NCBI RefSeq assembly: GCF_002355335.1
Contig: NZ_AP014946.1
Span: forward strand, 1,069,501-1,133,500
From: Variibacter gotjawalensis
GTDB taxonomy: Bacteria; Pseudomonadota; Alphaproteobacteria; Rhizobiales; Xanthobacteraceae
Reading direction: 5' to 3'
DNA length: 64,000 nucleotides
The notes beneath the pieces were generated by a model. That model worked only from the letters and a program-made list of their open reading frames with translations, was not told the origin of the DNA and did no database searches. Positions 1-7,398 of the stretch are shown here, in pieces. Within the stretch, counting starts at the first letter, position 1; the number at the start of each line of letters is the position of its first letter. The position numbers and the translations under genes are program-made.

Positions 1-15
1 GGGAAAATGTTTCAT
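1..15 (-). CDS. possible start of a further leftward gene (partial)
   Basis: An ATG at 15-13 on the minus strand opens a frame beginning M-K-H-F-P that leaves the window at once. A purine-rich GAAGAGAG stretch lies about 7 bases upstream of it, as expected for a ribosome-binding site. It lies only about 50 bases past the stop of the ABC ATPase gene and on the same strand, so it could be the next gene of that operon. Five codons are too few to say what it encodes. Confidence 0.3.
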
Positions 16-43
16 GATGCTCTCTTCAGTCCAAACGTAGTGT

Positions 44-58
44 GGTGACCGGGTCACC
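44..58. promoter_or_regulatory. perfect 7-bp dyad, operator-like
   Basis: GGTGACC and GGTCACC flank a single G at 44-58, just after the stop of the ABC ATPase gene and before the possible next start at 15. A one-base loop cannot form a normal hairpin, so a protein-binding site is more plausible than a terminator. No other copy was noticed in the window. Confidence 0.3.
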
Positions 59-65
59 TCAAGCG

Positions 66-851
66 CTAATGCTCCTCGGCCGCCAGCACTGCCTCGGCAC
101 GAATTTCCTCGGTTAACCGCGCCTTCAGCGCCGAGAATTCCGGCGACGTTTTCACCGTGTAGTGACGCGGATAGGGGAGATCGACCCGCACGTCGGCCTT
201 GATACGGCCGGGGCGCGCCGACATCACGAGGACACGCGACGCAAGGAAGATCGATTCTTCGATGTCGTGCGTAACGAAGACGACCGTCTTGCGCTCGCGC
301 TCCCAAATGCCGAGCAGCATTTCCTGCATCAGCGCGCGCGTCTGATTGTCGAGCGCGCCGAAGGGTTCGTCGAGCAGCAGAATGCCGGGATCGTTCGCGA
401 GAGCGCGCGCGATCGCGGTGCGCTGCTGCATGCCGCCCGACAGCTGCTTCGGATAGTGATTGGCGAAGCCCTTGAGGCCGACGCGTTCGAGCCACTGCGC
501 GACCGTCGCGTTGCGCTTGGCGGTCGGCACGCCCTTTTCGCGCAGGCCGAAGCCGATATTCTCGGCGATCGTGAGCCACGGGAACAGGGTATACGATTGG
601 AACACCATGCCGCGGTCGGGGCCGGGCGCGATGACGGGTTTTCCGTCGAGCATGATGCGTCCGGTCGACGGCCGATCGAGCCCCGCGATCATGCGCAGCA
701 GCGTCGACTTTCCGCAGCCCGAAGGCCCGAGCAGTGTGATGAAATCGTTGTCGCCGACCGAGAGCGTCGTCGGCGTCAACGCGGTCGTCGGCGCGCCGCC
801 GTGGACGCCCGGAAAAACGCGCGAGACATTCTCGATGACGAGTTTGCTCAC
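66..851 (-). CDS. ABC transporter ATP-binding protein, NitT/TauT (SsuB/TauB) family
   Basis: Cytoplasmic ATPase that powers the permease encoded just upstream; the family takes up nitrate, sulfonates, taurine or related small anions. The 261-aa product shows Walker A (GPSGCGKST), a Q-loop (MVFQSYTLFPW), the signature LSGGMQQR, Walker B (GILLLDEPFGALD) and the switch His (VTHD). I start it at the GTG at 851 because the frame upstream is coded inside the permease, GGAG lies 7 bases before this GTG, and GTG overlaps the permease stop (GTGA), indicating translational coupling. It is the last recognised gene of a four-gene operon. The substrate cannot be told from sequence. Confidence 0.9.
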   Translation of the reverse strand: MSKLVIENVSRVFPGVHGGAPTTALTPTTLSVGDNDFITLLGPSGCGKSTLLRMIAGLDRPSTGRIMLDGKPVIAPGPDRGMVFQSYTLFPWLTIAENIGFGLREKGVPTAKRNATVAQWLERVGLKGFANHYPKQLSGGMQQRTAIARALANDPGILLLDEPFGALDNQTRALMQEMLLGIWERERKTVVFVTHDIEESIFLASRVLVMSARPGRIKADVRVDLPYPRHYTVKTSPEFSALKARLTEEIRAEAVLAAEEH

Positions 852-1621
852 GCGAGGCTCCACGGGAAGAGTTTGCGGTTCACGGCCTTGAACAGGAAAT
901 CCGAGATCAGGCCGATGATGCCGATGACGATGATGCCGAAGATCATTTGACCGGTGGCGAGCAACGCCTGGCTGTCGATGATCATGTGGCCGATACCCGA
1001 AGACGACCCGATCAGCTCCGCGACAATGACGTAAGTCCAAGCCCAGCCGAGCACGAGGCGGAGGATCTCCGCGATGTCCGGCGCAGCCGACGGGATCATC
1101 ACGCGCTGCAGGATGCCGCTGTTGCGCGCGCCAAGGGTCAGTGCGGCGTCGACAAGATCGCGCCGCACGCTGCCGACCGAGACGGCGACCATCAGGATCA
1201 ATTGGAACACCGAGCCGATGAAGATGACGAGCAGCTTTTGCGTCTCGCCGATGCCGGCCCAGAGGATTAGCAGCGGGATGAACGCGCTCGCCGGCAGATA
1301 GCGTGCGAAGGAGACGAACGGCTCGAGGAAGGCTTCGACCGGCTTGAATGCGCCCATCAGAATGCCGATCGGCACCGCGACCAGCGCCGCCAGAATGAAG
1401 CCGCCGACGACACGCCAGACCGTCATGCCGATATCGAACATGAAGCCGTGTTTAACGATCAGCTCGTACCCGTCGCGCACCATCGTGATCGGATCGGCGA
1501 GGAAGGTCTTTGACACGAAGCCGCCGAGCGTCGCGATCGCCCATAGCGCGAAGAACAGCACGAAAAACGAAATGCCGAGCAGGACGCGCGCGGTGTTGGA
1601 AACTGGGGCTAACGGCTTCAT
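848..1621 (-). CDS. ABC transporter permease, NitT/TauT (SsuC/TauC) family
   Basis: Inner-membrane subunit of 257 aa, the usual size for this BPD_transp_1 family. It has an N-terminal membrane segment (LLGISFFVLFFALWAIATL) and several more hydrophobic helices, with the cytoplasmic EAA-type loop around ALTLGARNSGILQRVMIP that contacts the ATPase. Its ATG overlaps the stop codon of the upstream TIR-STAND gene (ATGA at 1621-1618), and its own stop overlaps the GTG of the ATPase. Translation of the TIR-STAND protein, permease and ATPase is therefore probably coupled. Confidence 0.9.
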   Translation of the reverse strand: MKPLAPVSNTARVLLGISFFVLFFALWAIATLGGFVSKTFLADPITMVRDGYELIVKHGFMFDIGMTVWRVVGGFILAALVAVPIGILMGAFKPVEAFLEPFVSFARYLPASAFIPLLILWAGIGETQKLLVIFIGSVFQLILMVAVSVGSVRRDLVDAALTLGARNSGILQRVMIPSAAPDIAEILRLVLGWAWTYVIVAELIGSSSGIGHMIIDSQALLATGQMIFGIIVIGIIGLISDFLFKAVNRKLFPWSLA

Positions 1622-4548
1622 CGCGCGGGCCTCATCGCATGGGAGCCTTCCGGCGGCAAGCCGGGCGGCGGGGCACGATACTGCGTCGGGTCTGCCGGGG
1701 GTTGCTGCAGTGTGCGGCCGACTCGCAGCCCGCCGTTATAGTTGCGGTAGTCGATGCCGATGATGCTGCGGCCGGTCACGCGCAGATCGCGCGGCCGGCT
1801 GGTCCAGGAACCGCCACGGCGGACGCGTTGGTCACAGGCACGCGTGCGGCGCGGCGCGCCGTTCGACGGGATGCCGTCGAGGCTGTTCTCGTAACAGTCC
1901 GCCATCCATTGGAAGACGTTGCCGTGAGCGTCGTAGACGCCGAAGGCGTTCGGCTTGAACCGGCCGACCGGCGACGTCTGCCGGTTGTCCCACTCGCTGC
2001 CGCAGCCTTGGCAATTGGCTTGGTTCTCGCCCACGTCGTCACCCCAGGTGAAGCGCGTCTCGGCACCGGCGCGCGCGGCATATTCCCATTCGGATTCCGA
2101 GAGGAGGCGATACTGCTGCCCCGTCATGCGCGAGAGCCAGGCGACATATTGCTGCGCCTCGGGCCACGTCATATTGATCGCCGGACGATTGCCGCGCCCG
2201 AAGCCGGAATCCTGGATCGGCGGGCAGCCGCCTACATTGGCGCAGGCATCCCACTCGTCGAACGTCACGTGGAACTTCGAAACCGCAAAAGCCTGCGCGT
2301 GCCGGATGAAGCGCTGCGGCCCTTCGTTCGGGTATTTCTCCTCGTCGGTCGCAGGCGAACCCATGATGAAACTTCCGGCCGGGATGACGATCAATTCCGG
2401 ACAATCCTTCGCGCATTCGCGGAAGCTGTCGCCTGAACGCAAAGCAAGTTCTTTGCCGCGCGGAAGCACATGCGGGCGGAAGTTCGCCATCATGTAGGGC
2501 CGCATCTTCCAGTACCAATTGAGTTGCTCTTCAAGGAACTCGCGATTGATGTAGGCGAACAGCCCCGCGATGATCGAGAGCAGCAGCGTCGTCACGGTCG
2601 CCTGCACGCGGCGACGGCGACGCCGCGCCGCATGCTCGGCTTTGCGGCACGCCGTTAGGTAGTCCCAATCCGTCCGATCGAAGTTGCCGGCAAGATCCGG
2701 CCGTCCGCGCAATCCTTCAGCAGTCTTCAGGCGGTCGCCCGTATGCGTCAGCCAGCCGCTGCGTTTGCCGTTGGCGTCCCAATCGCGCGCCGCGCGTTTG
2801 ACGACCTCCATGACGCCGAGCAAACCCGCATCTTCGGCGAGCCAGCCCTGCAGCAATCCCCACTGGCGCAACAATGCCTCGTGCGTCGGTTCGACAGTTT
2901 TCTCGCCGTCCGGCGTAAAGTCGGTCGAGAGCAGATGCTGATCGACGAGGCGATCGATCAGCGGACGTGCCTCGATGGGGATTTCCGACAATCGCGCGAC
3001 ACGCCGCCGCGGCGCGCCAGTGTCGGGGTCGACGCCCGCCAGCCACGGGATCAAGCCGCGCCGAAGGAGTTCGAGACGTCCCGGCCGGTCGCGTGGGATC
3101 GAAGGATTCGCGGTCGATGCGGAGATCGCGCGCTCGACCGCAGCTTCGATCGAACCTTTGACGCGGCCGAGCTTCTCGTAGTGTTCAAGCCGCAGCTGTC
3201 CGGTTGCGTGATATTCGTCGTAGAGGCGCTCAAGCGTGAAGGCGAGCAGTGGCAGCGCATCCTTCGCGCCGCCTTCTTCGATGTCCGAGAGCAATGCGTC
3301 GACGAGCGACTCTTGGATTTTGATTTCGCGCGGCGTGCCGTCGAGCCGGCGCAGCGGCCCTTTGATGACGTCCGTGTAGGCGCCGCGCGGCATCGGCGGC
3401 AGGCTCAGGATTTCCTGATGCAGCGCCGCGAGCGACGGCGTTTCCTGCAGGCGTTCGTAGTTATCGGAGCGAATCGTGAACACCGCGATGATCGCGGGCG
3501 CATCGCTCGTCACGAGTTCGTTGAGGATGCGCAGAAACGCCGCCGCTTCCTCTTCGGCTTCGGCTGCGAAGAGTTCTTCGGCTTGGTCGATCGCGATGAC
3601 GATTGCGGGCGGCGCAGCATCGGCATCGCGCGGACGCGACGCGACGAGGCGTTGCAGCAGAGGCTTGATCGCGGGCGCACCGCGCGCAACGGCGTCCATC
3701 ACCTCGACGCGCGAGATCGTTATACCGGAAGCGTTCAGCGCCGCGTCGAGCGACGCGACGAGCCCGTTGTCGCCGCTGATCGGCGCGCGCTCGGGCCGCA
3801 CGATCGGCATCGGGAAAAACGCCGTGTCGTCGCGGGTGAGGCGCGGCCACAAGCCGGCGCGCAGGAACGACGACTTGCCGGCACCCGATGCGCCGAGCAC
3901 GACGAGAAGCCGAGGCGCGGCACCCGCGCGCAAACCGCGCAGCGTATCGATGGCCTCGATGGTCGCGGCCTCGCGGCCGAAATAGATGCCGGCGTCGTCG
4001 GGTTCGAGCGGCCGCAATCCGCGATACGGAGGGCGCTGCGGATCATCCTCGGGCGGCCACGCATAGTAGCTCGCGTGCAATCCTGCTTTCTGCAGCCCGT
4101 TCTTGAGCCGCGCGAGGCCTTCGCGCGGAAACGAGACCTCAGTCTCCTCGCCCGTTACCGGCATATGCGTGCGGATCATGTGCCGGTCGCGTCCGGTCGC
4201 GAGATTGACGACCTGCCACGTGCGCGTGAGATCGGACGGCAGTTCCTGCGCTGACACGCCGTCTTCGATCATCAAGCCGAACAGGCGCTTGTTGAGACGG
4301 CGGGCGAGCGTTAGTTCGTTGAGGCACCACGTGGACGCGAGCCATGCGCGGCTGATGAGAAACAGCACCGCCTCGCAGCGATGCGCCGCCGTGTAGAGCG
4401 CTTGCTCCCACTGCTCGCCGGCCGCGATGCCGTGCTGCGGATCGAAATCGAGGAAAAGTTCGTTCCAGCCTTCGGCCGCAAGCCAATCGCGCAAGGCCGC
4501 AGCCTGGGCGTTGTCGATGCTCGAATGGCTGACGAATATCCGCGACAT
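1618..4548 (-). CDS. TIR - STAND NTPase - TM - FGE-like multidomain protein
   Basis: A 976-aa signalling or conflict-type protein embedded in an ABC transporter operon. Residues 1-135 form a TIR domain (SRIFVSHSS start; STWCLNEL, whose Glu at residue 78 is the conserved catalytic Glu of NAD-cleaving TIRs). Residues about 175-620 resemble the novel-STAND NTPases: Walker A GASGAGKS near 219-226, Walker B IVIAIDQAEELF near 317-328, and the VEPTHEALLRQW motif near 552. An Arg-rich stretch and a membrane helix (about 648-667) follow. Residues about 716-946 have the fold of the FGE/SUMF1 family (SFIMGS, RLLSESEWEYAAR, GNVFQW, RRGGSW) but lack its catalytic Cys pair. There is no good Shine-Dalgarno; ATG 4569 and TTG 4575 are alternative starts, and I prefer ATG 4548 because the TIR fold begins there. 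The family idea is established; the role in this operon is unknown. Confidence 0.85.
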   Translation of the reverse strand: MSRIFVSHSSIDNAQAAALRDWLAAEGWNELFLDFDPQHGIAAGEQWEQALYTAAHRCEAVLFLISRAWLASTWCLNELTLARRLNKRLFGLMIEDGVSAQELPSDLTRTWQVVNLATGRDRHMIRTHMPVTGEETEVSFPREGLARLKNGLQKAGLHASYYAWPPEDDPQRPPYRGLRPLEPDDAGIYFGREAATIEAIDTLRGLRAGAAPRLLVVLGASGAGKSSFLRAGLWPRLTRDDTAFFPMPIVRPERAPISGDNGLVASLDAALNASGITISRVEVMDAVARGAPAIKPLLQRLVASRPRDADAAPPAIVIAIDQAEELFAAEAEEEAAAFLRILNELVTSDAPAIIAVFTIRSDNYERLQETPSLAALHQEILSLPPMPRGAYTDVIKGPLRRLDGTPREIKIQESLVDALLSDIEEGGAKDALPLLAFTLERLYDEYHATGQLRLEHYEKLGRVKGSIEAAVERAISASTANPSIPRDRPGRLELLRRGLIPWLAGVDPDTGAPRRRVARLSEIPIEARPLIDRLVDQHLLSTDFTPDGEKTVEPTHEALLRQWGLLQGWLAEDAGLLGVMEVVKRAARDWDANGKRSGWLTHTGDRLKTAEGLRGRPDLAGNFDRTDWDYLTACRKAEHAARRRRRRVQATVTTLLLSIIAGLFAYINREFLEEQLNWYWKMRPYMMANFRPHVLPRGKELALRSGDSFRECAKDCPELIVIPAGSFIMGSPATDEEKYPNEGPQRFIRHAQAFAVSKFHVTFDEWDACANVGGCPPIQDSGFGRGNRPAINMTWPEAQQYVAWLSRMTGQQYRLLSESEWEYAARAGAETRFTWGDDVGENQANCQGCGSEWDNRQTSPVGRFKPNAFGVYDAHGNVFQWMADCYENSLDGIPSNGAPRRTRACDQRVRRGGSWTSRPRDLRVTGRSIIGIDYRNYNGGLRVGRTLQQPPADPTQYRAPPPGLPPEGSHAMRPAR

Positions 4549-4570
4549 GGGTTGCGTTACGTAACCCATG
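4546..4570 (-). promoter_or_regulatory. 8-bp inverted repeat over the start of the TIR-STAND gene
   Basis: CATGGGTT (4546-4553) and AACCCATG (4563-4570) are perfect inverted arms around a 9-base centre that itself contains GTTACGTAAC. Both candidate in-frame ATG codons of the TIR-STAND gene (4548 and 4569) lie inside the arms. In the mRNA the arms could pair and bury the start codon; in DNA the dyad could be an operator. Neither role is shown. Confidence 0.4.
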
Positions 4571-4600
4571 CGCAACGTTGGCGATAGTCGACTGCCCGCC

Positions 4601-4740
4601 CTCGTCCTTCGAGACGGCCTTGAGTCCGCTGCGCGGACTCGGCGGCCTCCTCAGGATGAGGGCGGAGAAATGCTGAACTCAATCCTCATCCTGAGGAGCG
4701 TAGGTCGGCACAGCCGACCTACGCGTCTCGAAGGATCGAG
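4601..4740. repeat. large palindromic intergenic repeat (REP/RIME-like)
   Basis: Nested inverted arms fill the spacer between the binding-protein gene and the TIR-STAND gene: outer arms at 4601-4616 and 4724-4740 (TCCTTCGAGACG paired with CGTCTCGAAGGA), inner arms at 4647-4661 and 4684-4698 (CTCCTCAGGATGAGG paired with CCTCATCCTGAGGAG), and two small hairpins at 4622-4640 and about 4700-4722. Elements with CTCATCCTGAGGAG and CGTCTCGAAGG cores are common in intergenic DNA of Bradyrhizobium relatives. It lies inside the operon and could lower transcription or stabilise the upstream mRNA, which is inference. Confidence 0.75.
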
Positions 4741-4749
4741 GCCGAGGCG

Positions 4750-5694
4750 TTACTGAACGAAGCGCGGGTCGGCGAGCTTCGCCAAATCCGGGATCTGCTT
4801 GATGACGCCGATTTCGAGCAGCAGGTCGGCGGCTTCCTTCGAGAACGCCGCATGCTCGGCCGAGAAGAACGCCTTATTCGCGGCCTGGTCCTGCCAGCGC
4901 AGATACTGCGCCGAATTGCCGAACTGCTCGCCCGTCTGCTTCACGTCGGCGCCCATGATTTCGTAAGCCTTCTTCTGGTCGGCCTTGATCATCTCGAGCG
5001 CTTCGAAATAGCTCTTGGTGATCGCGCGCACGGCGGCTTCGTTCTCGGCAATGAATTTCGGCGTGCAGCCGAACGTGTCCATGATCATCGGATAGTCGAG
5101 CGTCGTGGCGATGATCTTGCCGGCTTCCGGCTTCGCGCGAACGGCCGAGAGATACGGCTCATACGTCATCGCGGCGTCGTTCTGACCCGCGATGAAAGCC
5201 TGCGCGGCCGGACCCGGCTCCATGTTCACGACGGTCACATCCTTCACGCTGAGGCCGTTCTTCTTCAGGAACCAGGCGAGCGTGAAATACGGGGCGGTGC
5301 CGGGGGCCGAAGCTGCGACCTGCTTGCCCTTGAGGTCCTTGATCGAGCCGGTGGTGCTGCGCACCGCCATGCCGTCGGCGCCGTAGGACTTGTCGAGCTG
5401 GAAGAGCTGCGTCGTCGCAACGCCGTTGGCGTTCCAAACCACCCAGGTTTCGACCGTCGTCGCCGCGCATTGGATGTCGCCGGAGGCAATCGCGAGGTGG
5501 CGGCTGGCCTGCGGGATTTTCTTGATCGTCACGTCGACGCCGTTCTTGGCGAAAATGCCGGCTTCTTTGGCGAGCGTCAGCGGCGCAAAGCCGGTCCACC
5601 CGGACATGCCGATTGCAACCTTGGTCTGCGCTTGCGCGGCGGTTGCAGTCAGCAGAACCGCAGCGGCGGCCGCAAGCGTTGAAATCGTTCGCAT
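4750..5694 (-). CDS. ABC transporter substrate-binding protein, NitT/TauT family
   Basis: Periplasmic receptor for the transporter encoded downstream; 314 aa with a Sec signal peptide (MRTISTLAAAAAVLLTATAAQAQ, cleavage after AQAQ). The mature part begins TKVAIGMSGWTGFAPLTLA and keeps the NMT1/SsuA-like pattern, including the segment about switching on a ligand gap (ASGDIQCAATTVETW). The start at 5694 is chosen because GGAGGGG lies about 5 bases upstream and the signal peptide begins there; the frame extends to 5781 without a better start. It is the first gene of the operon with the TIR-STAND protein, permease and ATPase. The ligand is not predictable. Confidence 0.9.
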   Translation of the reverse strand: MRTISTLAAAAAVLLTATAAQAQTKVAIGMSGWTGFAPLTLAKEAGIFAKNGVDVTIKKIPQASRHLAIASGDIQCAATTVETWVVWNANGVATTQLFQLDKSYGADGMAVRSTTGSIKDLKGKQVAASAPGTAPYFTLAWFLKKNGLSVKDVTVVNMEPGPAAQAFIAGQNDAAMTYEPYLSAVRAKPEAGKIIATTLDYPMIMDTFGCTPKFIAENEAAVRAITKSYFEALEMIKADQKKAYEIMGADVKQTGEQFGNSAQYLRWQDQAANKAFFSAEHAAFSKEAADLLLEIGVIKQIPDLAKLADPRFVQ

Positions 5695-5930
5695 TTTTCC
5701 CCTCCAGGCGCTCTGGCCAGATTGTCTGACCGCATCGCAGCATGTGGGCTCTAGGCAAGTCAATGCTGCATGATTGGGCATTCCTAGCCGCGAAGCCGCA
5801 GCCCCACTTCGTTACCGCTTAACCGAACGCATTGGAGACATTCCAATATAGGGCAGGGATGCTTCCCTTTTCGCCGCATTTCATGTATTTGGTGCGCCGC
5901 ACAATAGATGACGTTGAGGCTCTTTCCGAC

Positions 5931-6704
5931 ATGAGTGCGCTGAATCAAGAGACCGTCCTGTCTGTCCGTCACTGGACCGACAATCTCTTCTCCTTCACGG
6001 CGACGCGTGACCCGGGTTTCCGCTTCACCAGCGGACAGTTCACGATGATCGGCCTCGAGGTGAATGGTCGGCCGTTGCTGCGCGCTTACTCGATGGCGAG
6101 CGCCAACCACGAAGAGACGCTCGAATTCTTCTCGATCAAGGTCGCCGATGGTCCCCTGACCTCGCGCCTCCAGCAGATCAGCGAAGGCGACAAGATCCTG
6201 GTCAGCCGCAAGGCGACCGGCACGCTGGTCTACGACAACCTGCTTCCGGGCAAGAACCTCTATTTGCTCTCGACCGGCACCGGCCTCGCGCCGTTCGCCA
6301 GCATCATCAAGGACCCGGAGACTTACGAGCGTTATGAGCGCGTAATTCTGGTCCACGGTTGCCGTCAGGTGGCCGAACTCGCTTACGGCGAGCGTGTCGT
6401 CGAGGAGATGAAGGCGAACGAGTTCATGGGTGAGATGGTTGCCGAGCGCCTGACCTACTATCCGACCGTGACGCGGGAGCCGTTCGTCAACCGCGGCCGT
6501 CTTACCGACCTCATCACGACCGGCAAACTGTTCGACGACATCAAAGCCGAGCCGCTCAGTCTCGATGCGGATCGTTTGATGCTGTGCGGCAGCCCGGCGA
6601 TGCTCGCCGACCTCCGCGTCATATTCGACGAACGCGGCATGCGTGAAGGCAATCACGGCGAAGCCGGCCACTACGTGATCGAGAAGGCGTTCGTCGAGCG
6701 CTGA
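5931..6704 (+). CDS. fpr: ferredoxin--NADP(+) reductase
   Basis: A 257-aa flavoprotein that moves electrons between NADPH and ferredoxin or flavodoxin in the cytoplasm. The sequence follows bacterial class (Rhodobacter-type) FPR closely: SVRHWTDNLFSFTATRDPGFRF, the FAD-binding RAYSMAS, the GTGLAPFAS nucleotide motif, LVHGCRQVAEL, and MLCGSPAMLADL, ending in HYVIEKAFVER. The start MSALNQE at 5931 gives the family's usual length; the frame is open back to 5832 but that part does not resemble the family. It is transcribed away from the ABC operon across a spacer of about 236 bases that must hold both promoters, and abuts the GyrI-like gene tail to tail. Confidence 0.93.
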   Translation: MSALNQETVLSVRHWTDNLFSFTATRDPGFRFTSGQFTMIGLEVNGRPLLRAYSMASANHEETLEFFSIKVADGPLTSRLQQISEGDKILVSRKATGTLVYDNLLPGKNLYLLSTGTGLAPFASIIKDPETYERYERVILVHGCRQVAELAYGERVVEEMKANEFMGEMVAERLTYYPTVTREPFVNRGRLTDLITTGKLFDDIKAEPLSLDADRLMLCGSPAMLADLRVIFDERGMREGNHGEAGHYVIEKAFVER

Positions 6705-7166
6705 TCACCTGCGCAGCGGCATCCAGATTTCGATGTCGCCTTCGGCCGTCTCAGCATCGAAGCCAGGGCCGTAGCGTTCGAGAAACGCCGCGGTGTCTTC
6801 CGGCGAGAGCCCCGACCGCTCGAGCCAATCACCCGCCGCTTCGATCGTCTCGCGGATGCTCATGACGCCGCCTTCATGCGGAAACACGGCATAGCGCCGC
6901 GCGGGCAGCACGATCTCTTGCCATCCATCCGGCAAAGCCGCGCCTTCGCGCACGGCGGTCGCCGCCATGTAGTGCATCTCGCCATCGCGAGACGTGCAGA
7001 CGCCATAGCGTGCGTCGCCTTCGTGTGGGGAAGCCGCAAAGCCGGCGCCGAAGGTCTCCCACAGCGATGGTATGACGGTCGGCGCATCGTCTCCGAGAAC
7101 CGTAGCAATCCCCGCCATGCGGGTGGTCGGCATGTCCAAGAAACGTCGCGGAACGAGCTTTTCCAT
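6705..7166 (-). CDS. GyrI-like small-molecule-binding domain protein
   Basis: A 153-aa cytoplasmic protein that consists only of the effector-binding fold found at the C-terminus of AraC/MerR-type regulators (GyrI-like, Pfam family of transcription-activator effector-binding domains). Recognisable parts are the opening EKLVPRRFLDMPTTRMAGI, the central DARYGVCT and MHYMAATAV strands, LPARRYAVFPHEG, and the final GDIEIWMPLRR. I choose ATG 7166 because GGAGG at 7180-7176 is 9 bases upstream, whereas it directly touches ATG 7175. There is no DNA-binding domain, so it is either a stand-alone ligand sensor or a Cyclic-amide-type hydrolase as some family members are. It is divergent from the benzoate-block binding protein. 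Confidence 0.75.
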   Translation of the reverse strand: MEKLVPRRFLDMPTTRMAGIATVLGDDAPTVIPSLWETFGAGFAASPHEGDARYGVCTSRDGEMHYMAATAVREGAALPDGWQEIVLPARRYAVFPHEGGVMSIRETIEAAGDWLERSGLSPEDTAAFLERYGPGFDAETAEGDIEIWMPLRR

Positions 7167-7287
7167 CGAATACATCCTCCAGGCGCTTGCCCAGAGGACG
7201 ACCGGGCATTATCCGCCCCGACACGAGGGGCCCAAATTTCCTGAATCGCTCAGTTTTTCCAGTCCGCTTCCCCTAGACTAGAAAACA

Positions 7288-7301
7288 TGTAATATAGTGC
7301 A
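7288..7301. promoter_or_regulatory. BoxR-type operator candidate 1
   Basis: TGTAATATAGTGCA matches 11 of 14 positions of the perfect palindrome TGCATTATAATGCA found at 13021-13034. It lies about 100 bases upstream of the binding-protein gene of the benzoate block and includes a TATAGT that could serve as a -10 element. This would place the transporter genes in the BoxR regulon. Confidence 0.5.
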
Positions 7302-7398
7302 TGATCGAGCACGAGGCGGGTCCATGCCGCGACACTGCTGCGCTGCATGGCGCCGAAAACTTCACATAAGCTCTGACGACTTCGGTGGGAGGATTTCA

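Noticed and set aside
2743-4254. A 503-codon open frame on the plus strand
   Set aside because: It is antisense to the TIR-STAND gene, Arg/Asp/Ala-rich with no fold or motif, and caused by the high-GC codon pattern of the real gene.
5767-5780. A fifth TGCA-N6-TGCA-like site upstream of the NitT/TauT operon
   Set aside because: TGCATGATTGGGCA matches only 10 of 14 positions and lies beside genes with no benzoate link; likely chance.
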